64,000 nt of DNA, from contig NC_013084.1 of assembly GCF_000142805.1 (NCBI RefSeq), forward strand, positions 1,335,854-1,399,853, written 5' to 3'. This DNA is from Lachancea thermotolerans CBS 6340. Taxonomy: Eukaryota > Ascomycota > Saccharomycetes > Saccharomycetales > Saccharomycetaceae. The position numbers and the translations under genes are program-made. Below, piece by piece: positions 9,856 to 19,228 of this stretch (position 1 is the first letter of the stretch; every line of letters starts with the position of its first letter). The notes under the pieces were generated by a model. It was not told the origin of the DNA and did no database searches. It was given only the letters and a program-made list of their open reading frames with translations.

Positions 9856-10548
9856 AGCAGGCTCTAGCAGATCGCTACAATTTAGATATAGATATTATGA
9901 GAGGCAGTTATAGAAATACAATAAACTTTTAGTTTCCACTTTCGTGTGTTCTCCCCCACATAAATTTCATGTTTGTCACTATGTAACCTTGGCGTTTAGG
10001 CGTATTTATTTTTTGACGAAAATACATTGTTCGCGAACAATACTCACGGCCGCTACCGGAAGAGCAGGCAATCAGGGCCGAGGGGGGTGCCGACTGTGCA
10101 TTCAGTGGATAAATAATTTTAACCAATCAATCAACTGCCGCGGAACTTACGGAAGCCAGAGCCGCCGTTTCCCGGGGTTTAGGCTGATTGACTTGTCACA
10201 ACAGTTTAGAGCATTCTGTAAGGAGGCGCTTCCAACATAAATGATATTTAGAGTTTTATCTACGAGTATTGAGGTTCCGGCTGTATTTCGATTACGCACA
10301 CATGCTTTGTTGTGCGTTTCTTAGTCGCTTGGAAGTCTGACGACGTTAAATTTGATACTCGGAGAAAGGGGGCGTATATATAAAAAGCCGGATCCTTCCG
10401 CCGAACAAAGAGAGGCTGAACTGCATCAGGGCAACAAGGCAAATTCTTTTAGTTAGTAACAGGAATATCGGATCTCTTGAGGAGCAACGGGCATCCAAAT
10501 TTAGAGAGTATCCCACATAGTACGAGAAACATTGTGAATAACGCATTG
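9856..10548. other. Spacer between the aminotransferase gene and SIP5
   Basis: 693 bases holding the aminotransferase 3' end and the SIP5 promoter: an AGGGGG stress-element-like motif near 10366-10371 and a strong TATATATAAAAA at 10375-10386. No gene is seen. It is also the boundary between two ancestral gene blocks. Confidence 0.5.
10375..10386 (+). promoter_or_regulatory. TATA box of SIP5
   Basis: TATATATAAAAA, about 163 bases before ATG 10549, just after an AGGGGG motif resembling an Msn2/4 stress element. Confidence 0.5.
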
Positions 10549-12009
10549 ATGGGAAACGTACCGGGGAAACTGGAAAACGAAGGCGTAGCGAGGCCCAACA
10601 GGTCCATGAGCGCCTCTGCAGCACAAACGCCTAGCGGAAGGAATGGAACGACAACAGCTGGCGCGCGAAGCCAACGCACGTCGTCGCTCGTAGGAACCCT
10701 TCTAAGTTCCAGGCGCAGATCAAGCTCCTCCGAAGTTAACGGAAACGGAAACCCATATAAGCGCAAATCAACTAAGGACAAGGAAAAGATGGAGGAGCGC
10801 CATGTGAAGCAACTCATAGTGAAGTACAACGAGACGGTAGATGGCGGGTTTCTTGCTCCATTCGGCAGCTGCGGTACCGACAAGCTGGACTACGACGCTA
10901 AAGTGGTTAAGAACCTGATAATGGAGCGGCGACTGGCACCATTTTACACACCGCTCCAGGATTTCGACGACTCGTGGAGTCGCGAAGAAGTGATCAAGAT
11001 CATCGAAGCATTACCTTTGCATGCACCTTTTAACGAGAACCTTGAAACCTTTGAAGACGTTCCCATCGGTGACCTATCACAAAACGATATCGACCATCTC
11101 ATAGACAAGACGCTCTCTCGGCGTGAGCAACGCCGCATGAGGTCCAAGATTTTCAAGGCCAGGCTTTACAAGAAGAGAATCATCTGGCAAGAAAGGGAAA
11201 ATGAAAGATTCTTTGAAAGTAAAATAGAGGGTAAGCAAAGTAAGCTGCAATCAAACCCTAACTTGCCAAGTGATGACCTGAAGTACGCCATGTACAGTAG
11301 TGGAGCAGAGTGCCCAATTTGTTTCCTGTATTACCCCCAGCCCATTAACATGTCGAGATGCTGCTTGCAGCCAATTTGCAGCGAGTGCTTTGTACAGATC
11401 AAAAGGGCAGAGCCTCACTTCCCGCATGACGAAGAGGACCCTTCGAATCCGCAGGATGAGGAGAAAGACCCCAACATGCTGACTTCCGAACCCACAAACT
11501 GCCCTTACTGCGCTACTCCCGACTTCGGTATCACGTACGAGGCTCCCGCTGACCGCAAGGTTGGACTGCAAGGACTTGCGCCTTCTTCTTACGTGTACCA
11601 CAAGAAGGATTCTCCAGAACAAGATTCCGTCCCGCGTACTCCGGATCGCCGCGGCTCGCTGGCGTCCACAGACCAACGGGTGGTTACTTCGGATTCATTG
11701 AGACCCGATTGGCAGGTAAAGCTCAACAAAGAGCGCATGCGTCTTGCAAGGCGGTCTGCGAACGCAACGGCAATCCACGTTAGCAACCAGCTGGTTACCC
11801 CAGGACATCAAGCATCGGCTGGTGTCACGTCAACATCTGCACCACGCTCAAATTCTAACGACAACGCCGTGGAATTTCAGCATTCGTCTCCTACACCACT
11901 GTGGCCAGCCAATGCCACGGCTGCTGAGATAGAGAATCATATGATTGAGCAAGCCATAAAGCTTAGCTTAGCCGAACACGAGCGAGAAAACTCTCCAAAG
12001 AAGAGGTAG
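10549..12009 (+). CDS. SIP5: SIP5 (YMR140W), Snf1/Reg1-interacting RING-like protein
   Basis: Protein of 486 residues. The frame opens further upstream, but the first ATG is at 10549 and gives MGNVPGKL, the conserved Sip5 N-terminus with Gly2 suited to N-myristoylation. A RING-like zinc region starts at ECPICFLYY (about residue 254) and continues through SRCCLQPICSECF, with a final Cys pair in NCPYC (about 317-321). An acidic insert rich in Asp, Glu and Pro separates the two halves. The C-terminus carries an amphipathic EIENHMIEQAIKLSL segment reminiscent of a ubiquitin-interacting motif. Sip5 links the Snf1 kinase to the Reg1/Glc7 phosphatase in glucose signalling. Its neighbour RPP1A agrees with the merged YMR140/YDL081 ancestral order. 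Confidence 0.9.
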   Translation: MGNVPGKLENEGVARPNRSMSASAAQTPSGRNGTTTAGARSQRTSSLVGTLLSSRRRSSSSEVNGNGNPYKRKSTKDKEKMEERHVKQLIVKYNETVDGGFLAPFGSCGTDKLDYDAKVVKNLIMERRLAPFYTPLQDFDDSWSREEVIKIIEALPLHAPFNENLETFEDVPIGDLSQNDIDHLIDKTLSRREQRRMRSKIFKARLYKKRIIWQERENERFFESKIEGKQSKLQSNPNLPSDDLKYAMYSSGAECPICFLYYPQPINMSRCCLQPICSECFVQIKRAEPHFPHDEEDPSNPQDEEKDPNMLTSEPTNCPYCATPDFGITYEAPADRKVGLQGLAPSSYVYHKKDSPEQDSVPRTPDRRGSLASTDQRVVTSDSLRPDWQVKLNKERMRLARRSANATAIHVSNQLVTPGHQASAGVTSTSAPRSNSNDNAVEFQHSSPTPLWPANATAAEIENHMIEQAIKLSLAEHERENSPKKR

Positions 12010-12366
12010 TCGCTACGAAAAAAGTTAGCCACTTGCATTGTTATAACCCGCTTGCGCAGGTTTCCCATCCATAACACTTCTACCGAATCAGTCTTTACTA
12101 CTTGTCCCCGACAATGCAGCTGATCAAGAGGCTTGAGCGCTGAAGGGGCACATGACCTTGGAAGGTTACCCTGCACTTCAGAAGAGCCGTGGAATTTTAC
12201 CACGCACAACTTTTCCAAAGAGATGGGTGAAAAAATTTCAGACGGGCATCGACAATAGTTTCCAACCTACACTTTTAGATTCAAAAAGGTCAAAGAAATA
12301 GTCTGCTTTTGAAGCTTAATTTGATTATCTCTATTCCACTTCTCTTAAGAAATTAACCAGGAAGAA
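12010..12366. other. RPP1A promoter region
   Basis: 357 bases between SIP5 and RPP1A. An A/T tract of RRPE type (GTGAAAAAATTTC near 12228-12240) is visible; I could not place a convincing Rap1 site. Confidence 0.4.
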
Positions 12367-12690
12367 ATGTCTACTGAAACTGCTTTGTCCTACGCTGCCT
12401 TGATCTTGGCCGACTCTGAAGTCGAAATCTCCACCGAGAAGTTGTTGGCTTTGACCGACGCCGCCAACATCCAGATCGAGGGTATCTGGGCTGACATCTT
12501 CGCCAAGGCTTTGGATAGCCAGGACTTGAAGAGCCTGTTGGTTAACTTCTCTGCTGGTGCCGCTGCTGCCCCAACTGGTGGTGCCGCTGCTGGTGCCGCC
12601 GCTGGTGGTGACGACGCCGCTGCCGAGGAGAAGGAGGAAGAGGCCAAGGAGGAATCCGACGACGACATGGGTTTCGGTCTGTTCGACTAA
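12367..12690 (+). CDS. RPP1A: 60S acidic stalk protein P1-alpha
   Basis: Protein of 107 residues, nearly identical at both ends to yeast Rpp1A: N-terminal [18 protein letters not shown], an Ala/Gly-rich hinge at about 65-85, and the invariant acidic tail [13 protein letters not shown] that recruits elongation factors to the ribosomal stalk. Codon use is strongly biased to preferred codons, as expected for a ribosomal protein. No intron is needed, in line with RPP1A rather than RPP1B of S. cerevisiae. It is the first of three adjacent ribosomal protein genes. Confidence 0.96.
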   Translation: MSTETALSYAALILADSEVEISTEKLLALTDAANIQIEGIWADIFAKALDSQDLKSLLVNFSAGAAAAPTGGAAAGAAAGGDDAAAEEKEEEAKEESDDDMGFGLFD

Positions 12691-13022
12691 AGTGGTTTAA
12701 GTTGCATATAGTCTATATCTGTGTACAATTTAATTTAAGCTTGGATCCTAATCGACAGGCGACTGGAGGAAGGCGGAGCCAGCCACAAGCATTGGACGGA
12801 AGGCCTTGTTCAAAGCCGCGTCACTTGGACGCATATAGCGTGGCATAGCTTATGAGCATGAGCCAACTCAAGGCTTGTCGGCAATTACAGCGGCGCTTTA
12901 TGTAGCGCCGAACGTCCCCTACGCTCTGCTTCTGCGCTTCCAACTTAAATTAGTTTTGGGCTTCCAACTATACAATGTACATAAAAGAGAACGCGAACAC
13001 TTTAGGTATGTGCATGCTTAGT
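12691..13022. other. Convergent spacer RPP1A / RPL13
   Basis: The 3' regions of two highly expressed ribosomal protein genes meet here; no further feature is seen. Confidence 0.6.
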
Positions 13023-13862
13023 TTATTTCTTCTTGTCAGCTTCAGCTTCGGCCAACTCTCTGGCTCTCTTCTCTCTGACACCAGCGAGTCTCTTGTTGGA
13101 TCTGGCCAATCTCAAAGTTCTGTAAGCGGATTCGCCGTTGTCCTCGACAGCTCTGGTACCCTGCTCACCGGTTGGCTGGGCAATTGGGAAAGCAGCGGCA
13201 GTCGACAAGACTTGCTCGGCCTCTGGAGCCTTACCGTTTCTTGGGAAGACAATTATCTTGGATTGGTATTCCTGCAATCTTTGCACGTTCAAGTCGAAGA
13301 TCTCCTGGTTTCTGTTTTGACGTCTGTGGTCAACAGCGATACCAATGGTTCTAGCGTAAGCTGGGGTCAAACCAGCGGCCTTAACCTCGGCCAAAGTGAA
13401 ACCTCTGCCAGCTCTCACCTTTCTGTTGTACTTGATGGTTGGAGGCTTGACAACTGGTCTCAACAAGTCCAATGGTCTTGGGGCAATCTTGGCGGCCTTG
13501 GCAGCTCTGGCGTGACGTCTAGACACCTTCTTACCGGCTTGGTCGAAGTGCACCTTGACGCGCTCCTGCCAGTGCTTTCTGAAGTGGTTCTTCAAGATTG
13601 GTAAGTTCTTAGCGATAGCTGCGCGGAGTTAGTAAGTTTGCCGTGGACCAAGGTTGAGTGAGCCGCAAGTTCGGTTGCAAGCCAGGCGCGGCGGTTCCCA
13701 GTGGAACGCTGTGAACCACCTCATCGTTATCCCCATCGTGTCCCGCGTTCATCGAATTCCATGCTCATCGGTATACAACGGCCTTCCAAGGCTTGCGCTA
13801 TTTTATCAACATCCTGCGTTGTGCGCTCTCAACCATTTTATCAACGTATACCACATACCCAT
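13023..13862 (-). CDS. RPL13: 60S ribosomal protein eL13 (intron-containing)
   Basis: Two exons: 13859-13862 (ATGG) and 13023-13618, joined across an intron at 13619-13858. The spliced protein is 199 residues ([20 protein letters not shown]...), the same length as yeast Rpl13 and close to it throughout. The intron after the first base of codon 2 is where S. cerevisiae RPL13A/B have theirs. The donor is GTATGT, the branch site TACTAAC lies at 13628-13634 on the minus strand, and the acceptor is the first AG after it. The gene shares a divergent promoter with RPS16, as the RPL13/RPS16 pairs do in S. cerevisiae. Confidence 0.97.
13619..13858 (-). other. RPL13 intron
   Basis: 240-base intron: donor GTATGT at 13858-13853, branch TACTAAC at 13634-13628, acceptor CAG ending at 13619. 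I saw no convincing snoRNA inside. Confidence 0.92.
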
Positions 13863-14666
13863 TGTTACTTGATTCCTGCTGTACCTTCGATATGTAGTAA
13901 GGCTATCTTCGATTTACGAATATCAATATCGCCTAACTACAAATTTTTCGAGCATCACGGGTCAGGCTCCTCAGCCCGCCAGGCGGAAGGACTACGTGAG
14001 ACTCGCGGGCTCCTGCCGCGGGCTCCTGCCTAGCACGACGGCCTGCCGCAAGCCTAGCGGGGACAGCGCTCTGCCTAGCACAGGGGGCGCCTCCCACTGG
14101 CCCTCTCGCGACCTAGCTCCCAGACTGGGCTCACAGGCAGTTCTCTGCGCACCTCCATTCCACCAATGGCCAATGGAACTATATGTTTTTTCAACCACGC
14201 AAATTTATCGTGTTACAGATGTACGGATGTAGAGCAGTCACACATAATGAGAAACAGTCACAAAGAACCCGTACATCAATAGAGAGCCCAGACATCCCAC
14301 GATATTCGATTTCGGAAAGAGTTGCGTGCCTTGGAACTGCACCTTCCAACGCTTAGTGGGCATGTGGAGGAAAGTAGCGACTCGTAGGCGGGCCACCGGG
14401 CAGAGGCTAGCGAGTCCTCCTGAGGAGCTCTCTGCCTACGCTCGGTGTCCGGCAGCTCTCCCAGCGGGGGCGCCGCCTGGAGGTCGGGCGCGAGTCAGAG
14501 CGCTAGGCAGAGCGCAAGGTATGGCGTAGTGCAAGGAGAGGTAACTACCGACGGAGAGACTGGCGGGAGCGGCAGTTCGAAAAAACTTTCATCAACAGCC
14601 TTGACAATAGAGCTCGCTGGCTAATTTCAATCCAAGAGGGTACTATCGCCATAAAGCAAGCACAAG
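13863..14666. promoter_or_regulatory. Divergent RPL13-RPS16 promoter with two Rap1-type boxes
   Basis: 804 bases. ACATCCGTACAT (the HOMOL1/RPG form of the Rap1 site) is on the minus strand at 14219-14230, and AACCCGTACATCA is on the plus strand at 14266-14278. The pair lies roughly midway between the two start codons, as expected for a shared ribosomal protein promoter. The flanks (13975-14120 and 14380-14540) are GC-rich and carry short degenerate repeats. Confidence 0.7.
14005..14030. repeat. 13-base tandem duplication in the RPL13-RPS16 promoter
   Basis: GCGGGCTCCTGCC occurs twice back to back (14005-14017 and 14018-14030). Related CTGCCTAGC motifs follow, and a 14-base inverted match (GCGCTCTGCCTAGC near 14066; reverse complement near 14500) lies on the other side of the Rap1 boxes. 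Confidence 0.8.
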
Positions 14667-15391
14667 ATGTCTACTGTCCCAAGTGTTCAAGTATGTGGAA
14701 TTTGAGAGTTAACCATGGGGAAGCGGAGAGCGCACAGTTCAGATTCGGGCCCTGGATCTTCGATGGATGACAGATGACCGAAGGGGATCAAGCACCAAAA
14801 TAGTACGTCCGACTTGAGACGCGGCAAGCTGTGTTATCCAAGCGCAATGCAGCATGCGGTCCCGAAACCCAAGGAAAAAGTGGTGAAAAAAAACGAATTG
14901 AGACCGGAGAGGCACGGATCGCCCAGTGCCGCTGCGCCGAACTTCCCTGGCCGTCGCGCTCAACTGTTACTAACGTCATCTAGACTTTCGGTAAGAAGAA
15001 GTCTGCCACTGCCGTCGCCCACGTTAAGGCTGGTAAGGGTTTGATCAAGGTCAACGGTTCCCCAATCACTTTGGTTGAGCCAGAGATCTTGAGATTCAAG
15101 GTCTACGAGCCTTTGGTGTTGGCCGGTTTGGACAAGTTCGCCAACATCGACATCAGAGTCAGAGTTACCGGTGGTGGTCACGTCTCTCAAGTGTACGCCA
15201 TCAGACAGGCTATTGCCAAGGGTTTGGTTGCCTACCACCAAAAGTTCGTGGACGAGCAGTCCAAGAACGAATTGAAGAAGATCTTCACCACTTACGACAG
15301 AACCTTGTTGATTGCTGACTCCAGAAGACCAGAGCCTAAGAAGTTCGGTGGTAAGGGTGCTCGTTCCAGATTCCAGAAATCTTACCGTTAG
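14667..15391 (+). CDS. RPS16: 40S ribosomal protein uS9 (intron-containing)
   Basis: Exon 1 is 14667-14690 (MSTVPSVQ) and exon 2 is 14984-15391 ([18 protein letters not shown]...), giving 143 residues, the yeast length, ending in the invariant [11 protein letters not shown]. The intron follows codon 8, as in S. cerevisiae RPS16A/B. Its donor is GTATGT, its branch site TACTAAC is at 14968-14974, and its acceptor TAG is at 14981-14983. uS9 reaches its C-terminal tail to the P-site tRNA in the small subunit. It is divergent from RPL13 with a shared Rap1-type promoter. Confidence 0.97.
14691..14983 (+). other. RPS16 intron
   Basis: 293 bases: GTATGT donor, TACTAAC at 14968-14974, acceptor TAG ten bases downstream of the branch site. 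Confidence 0.95.
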
Positions 15392-15679
15392 ACACCATTA
15401 TTCATGCCATTACGGAGAATTTCCCGGTACTGTTTTTCTGTTGTCTTATTACATACTGTATAACTTAATATCACGGGTAGAATGTTATATATCGTTTAAA
15501 CCCACATTCATTGTTAAGGGAAGCTCGACTGGGCCGCCGCCTCTGCTGGCTCTTCAGGAGGGCAAGTTACGACTGTCTTTGCCAGTGCCGGGTACGAATT
15601 GTGTAACTGACATATGTCATAACAAACGGCATGTGGCGAGGGTGTAATTCAAAAGATACCCGCGGCTACAATTATCATA

Positions 15680-15793
15680 ATGAGTATTAACCCTACGCAG
15701 TACTTGGGAAGAACTTACAGAATTAGGTCTAACGATGAGGAAGCGAGAGCCAGGGACTATTTTATTTGGTTCATTCAAACCTACGTAAGCTGA
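15680..15793 (+). CDS. Doubtful 37-codon reading frame, unrecognised
   Basis: ATG 15680 to TGA 15791 encodes MSINPTQYLGRTYRIRSN followed by DEEARARDYFIWFIQTYVS. The composition looks protein-like, and the same frame stays open for about 64 more codons after the TGA. No yeast intron signals bridge the stop. It could be a small gene, the start of a spliced gene, or chance. A minus-strand frame over the downstream part is equally open. I do not recognise it. Confidence 0.2.
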   Translation: MSINPTQYLGRTYRIRSNDEEARARDYFIWFIQTYVS

Positions 15794-16100
15794 AATTTAA
15801 GAATAATACCAATTATCTTCGGAAGCCTGAATTTTGTAGCTGCTTCGAATGACGGCATGTCCTCTTTTGATGAGGGAAAATTACCATATCCTACGAGAGC
15901 AGGGAGACAGAAACAAATATTCTGGGTCTCCAGAGCACCGAGAATACTACGGCTCTGCTTATTCGAGCTTGTTTGTTGTGACATTTAGCCGCTGAGGCAA
16001 TACCTTTCTCCGGGTTCCCAGTTACAGGAGAGTACTTATGTACTCGAAGAGGCCGTTACACTGTCACTATTAACGCCGAATGTTACGGGGTGTTCACGCG

Positions 16101-16222
16101 ACGCGTCGGACGCGTGTTTTGGCTGACGCGAAATCCTCTCGCTGTGCATGCGCGCTCTCTCAGAAGCTCTTTAGAAGAGCCGGAAAAATACAGAACCGTT
16201 TAATAGCAGCTCCTAAACGCGT
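16101..16222. promoter_or_regulatory. Three MCB (ACGCGT) elements upstream of FDO1
   Basis: ACGCGT at 16101-16106, 16110-16115 and 16217-16222, which is 225-350 bases before the FDO1 ATG. MCB elements bind MBF (Mbp1-Swi6) and drive G1/S transcription. Confidence 0.55.
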
Positions 16223-16447
16223 TCGAGGAGCCTCAAGAGCCGGAGACCGAAGATCGAGAGACCGGTGCTGCCGCAGAACGTTAGTCAAAGGTCAGTGACT
16301 GCCTCCGCGTGGTTCAAGAATCGTCCCGACCAGCAAATACATTTTGCCAGAAACTAGAATCCTCCAACTTCGCGCCGATTCTCCCGCAGTGCAAAAGGGC
16401 CTTCATACAGCAGCGCTAACGGGTTCAGTCTACTGCAAGACCTAACA

Positions 16448-17452
16448 ATGGCCAAAATCGGGGAACTTCCTAACGACGCACTCGTGGACACTTCTGTCCG
16501 CAGGCAGGATTCGGAACTGTCGCGTTCTTCCTGTCTGTCGCCGTCGCCAGACGACTCTCTGAATGAGGAGTCGCAGCCTATCATAGAAAAGGCGAAGTCG
16601 CTTATTGACACGCTGAAAACGGAGCGAATATTAGACTCAAGCGTGCACCCCTCGTCCCCCAACGCAAACACCTCTAGTGGCAGGGACCTGGGCGTGCGCA
16701 GTCATTCGGAGTCGCCTAGGGCTTCGGATGCGCTTAGCAAGGATACAGAGTCCAAGCGCGAGATTGTTCAGAGTTTAGAGTCTTTGGTCCAGCTTGCCTC
16801 AAAAGCAAGAGAGCAAGCGAAGCAGTTAAGGTTCAAGAACTTTATGCTTACGGCAGGTCTCAGGGATACAAATTCGCGCTTCGAGGTGGAAACTAGTCTC
16901 ACCAAACAGCAATTCGAAAGGATAAGGTGTCAGCTCGTGATGGAATGTCAGGAGCTTCAGGAAAAGGTGCATCTACAAGATCTCAAGCTATCAAAATATA
17001 AAGAGACTATCATTGAGAAAAACAAAGAAATAAACAAACTGGGGCGATTCCTTAACGATTCGGGGCTTGGGAAGTCTCTGCACGTCAGAAATACGCCGCA
17101 ATCGGTTACCAAAAAAGCCCACCTGGATAGGACTAGCAAAGCACAGCGCAAAGACTCTGGCATGCTGGCCACACTTGGTTTGCTGGCTTCCCAGGTCTTG
17201 GGCGATAAAAGTGAACATAGCGTCAATGTTGACAATACCGAATCAGATATATCCCATGACAGCTTTTCTAATCAAACGCAGGGCAATAAGGCACAAGCAG
17301 CAAAGCCATTTCTTAGCACTCCGATTCTCCCTAAAATCACAAGAACCTCTTTTACGTCACCTCATGATGACACGTCTTCCGAACATCAGTTTCAAATTCC
17401 AAAGCTTCGGAGTTTTAGTACTCTGGAAGACTCTCTAAAGGACCCCCAATAA
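16448..17452 (+). CDS. FDO1: FDO1 (YMR144W), coiled-coil forkhead-interacting protein
   Basis: Protein of 334 residues. The N-terminal 100 residues are Ser-rich and disordered. Residues about 105-205 form a long coiled coil (REIVQSLESLVQLASKAREQ onward to KYKETIIEKNKEINKLGRFL), and the tail is Ser/Thr-rich with several SP/TP sites. Length, coiled coil and position between RPS16 and SUB2/NDE1 fit YMR144W, reported to bind the forkhead factor Fkh1 and to influence donor choice in mating-type switching. Three MCB boxes upstream suggest G1/S expression. The identification is mainly positional with supportive architecture. Confidence 0.78.
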   Translation: MAKIGELPNDALVDTSVRRQDSELSRSSCLSPSPDDSLNEESQPIIEKAKSLIDTLKTERILDSSVHPSSPNANTSSGRDLGVRSHSESPRASDALSKDTESKREIVQSLESLVQLASKAREQAKQLRFKNFMLTAGLRDTNSRFEVETSLTKQQFERIRCQLVMECQELQEKVHLQDLKLSKYKETIIEKNKEINKLGRFLNDSGLGKSLHVRNTPQSVTKKAHLDRTSKAQRKDSGMLATLGLLASQVLGDKSEHSVNVDNTESDISHDSFSNQTQGNKAQAAKPFLSTPILPKITRTSFTSPHDDTSSEHQFQIPKLRSFSTLEDSLKDPQ

Positions 17453-17793
17453 AATTTGGCACTCTGAGCACACTGTTATCAGTTTAATTACCAGCCCCGG
17501 CGGCCGGGGTTAAGCGAGCCGTAGTACTGCCGTTATGAACCGTTCACCGATTAGGAGGCTAGAAGCCGCTACTAATTTCTTCATAATTTAGATGTAAAAT
17601 ACGAACATTCAATTTAAAAGCTTTTTGAGTCATGAGCATTAAGATGCTACAGTCAACATATCTCTCAGTGAGGCATTGATTTTCCTAATTCTTACATACA
17701 AGCCCTTACATAATGAGGCATTATTCAGACCGCAAACTTTTATCTTTTAATCTTAGTTCATGCGAATCGCAACCGTAGTGATTCCAACAAAGT
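17453..17793. other. Convergent spacer FDO1 / SUB2
   Basis: AT-rich 3' flanks of two convergent genes; nothing else seen. Confidence 0.6.
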
Positions 17794-19228
17794 TTAAGTG
17801 TTTAGATAGGTCGATGGGTCGACACCTTCTTCAGGGAATTCTGCAACCTTGACGTCAAATCTGTCTTGGATTTTAGCTAGAATCTCTTCATCTTCGCTGG
17901 TGGCAACAAACGAGATGGCCAAACCCTTGGTACCAAATCTACCGGCTCTACCAACACGGTGTAAGTACTGGTCAGCCTCGCTTGGCAAGTCGTAATTGAT
18001 GGCCAAGTTGATACGCTCGATATCAATACCTCTACCAAAAACATCAGTCGAAACACAAATACGCTTCTCGAACTCCTTAAAGGCCTTGTAGCGAGCAATA
18101 CGCTCTTCTTGCTTCATACCACCATGCACAGTGATAGCAGGGAAGTTGGAAGCGTTCAACAGTTTCGTCAGTTCATTAGCTCTGTTTGTAGACTTCACGA
18201 AAATGATAACTTGGTTGAACTCTAGGTCGTCCAGAAGTTGTGCAAGTTTACGGTTCTTCTCGCGCTCTTCCAGTTTGATGTAGTACTGCTGCAGGCCGTG
18301 CAGGGTCAACTTGGCTTCGTCATCCACGAAAATCTCAAGAGGGTTCTGTAGGAAACGCCTGCAGATTGGTCTCATTTCCTGGGATAGGGTAGCGGAAAAC
18401 ATCATAACCTGCTTGTCTCTAGGGGTAGCTCTGAAAATGTCCTGTACGTCCTTACGCATGCCCAGCTCTTCCAAAACCTTGTCACACTCGTCAATAACAA
18501 AGTTCTTGACTGATGACAGGTCAATAATCTTGTCCCTGACGAGAGCCTTCAAACGACCTGGAGTGGCAACCACAATGTGAGGGGCAGTTTCCTTGTTCTT
18601 TAGAAGTTCAGCATCCTTTGTGATTGGGGTACCACCGTAGAAAACAGCAGTTTTAACATCTGGCATGTACTTCGAGAATCTCAGGTACTCGTTACGGATT
18701 TGGTAGGCCAGTTCTCTTGCGTTACAGATGACAACGACGGAAACCTCGCCGGGCACTGGGTCCAGTTGTTGCAAGGTTGACAGCACAAAGACGGCAGTCT
18801 TACCGAGACCAGATTTGGCCTGGCAAAGCACGTCTGTTCCGTGAATAGATTGAGGAATTGTGTGTTGTTGAACTGTAAAACGACGCAGTTAAAGTTAGTA
18901 AAAATGTTTCGAGCGGCTGGAGCCTTGGCGTGAATTGCAGCCAAAAAGGTGCAAGGGAACGCGTCCCGGCGTTTACGCGATACGTACCTTCGGAGGGGTG
19001 CTCGAAACCACAGTCGATAATGGCTCTCGAAAGCTCTGGCTTTAGCAGAAAGTCCTTGAACCCGGTAGAGTGAATGCCCACGTAGGAGCCCTTTTTGTCG
19101 GCCTCCCCTGTAGTCTCTCCGGAGTCCTTGGTGTCAGCGCCGGCCTCAGCGGCCTTGGAAGCCTCCACCTGGATCTCCTGCTCGTTGTCGGAGTATTCTA
19201 GTAAATCCTCTTCACCTTCGTGCGACAT
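17794..19228 (-). CDS. SUB2: DEAD-box RNA helicase SUB2 (UAP56), with an intron
   Basis: Two exons, 18988-19228 and 17794-18872, give a 439-residue protein almost identical to yeast Sub2. The start [20 protein letters not shown] is shared, so ATG 19228 is chosen. Motifs in order: Q-motif region around [12 protein letters not shown] (about 77-88), motif I SGLGKT (101-106), DECD (208-211), SAT (240-242) and the C-terminal [10 protein letters not shown]. Sub2 works in spliceosome assembly (exchange of Mud2/U2AF65 at the branch site) and couples transcription to mRNA export in the TREX complex. The intron splits codon 81 (GAA G|TT). To my knowledge S. cerevisiae SUB2 has none. The gene lies between FDO1 and NDE1 as expected. 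Confidence 0.96.
18873..18987 (-). other. SUB2 intron
   Basis: 115 bases: donor GTACGT at 18987-18982, branch TACTAAC at 18900-18894, acceptor CAG ending at 18873, which is the first AG after the branch. Splicing restores the conserved [13 protein letters not shown]. Retaining the intron would run into stops in this frame. Confidence 0.93.

Larger units (their letters stand above)
15392..16447. other. Spacer between RPS16 and FDO1
   Basis: 1056 bases. It contains the RPS16 3' end, a doubtful small reading frame at 15680-15793 and the FDO1 promoter with three MCB elements at 16101-16222. A 67-codon minus-strand frame (15781-15984) overlaps the doubtful frame; I cannot recognise either. Confidence 0.5.

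Noticed and set aside
15781-15984. 67-codon minus-strand frame between RPS16 and FDO1.
   Set aside because: It has an ATG but no recognisable content, and it competes with the plus-strand frame over the same bases.
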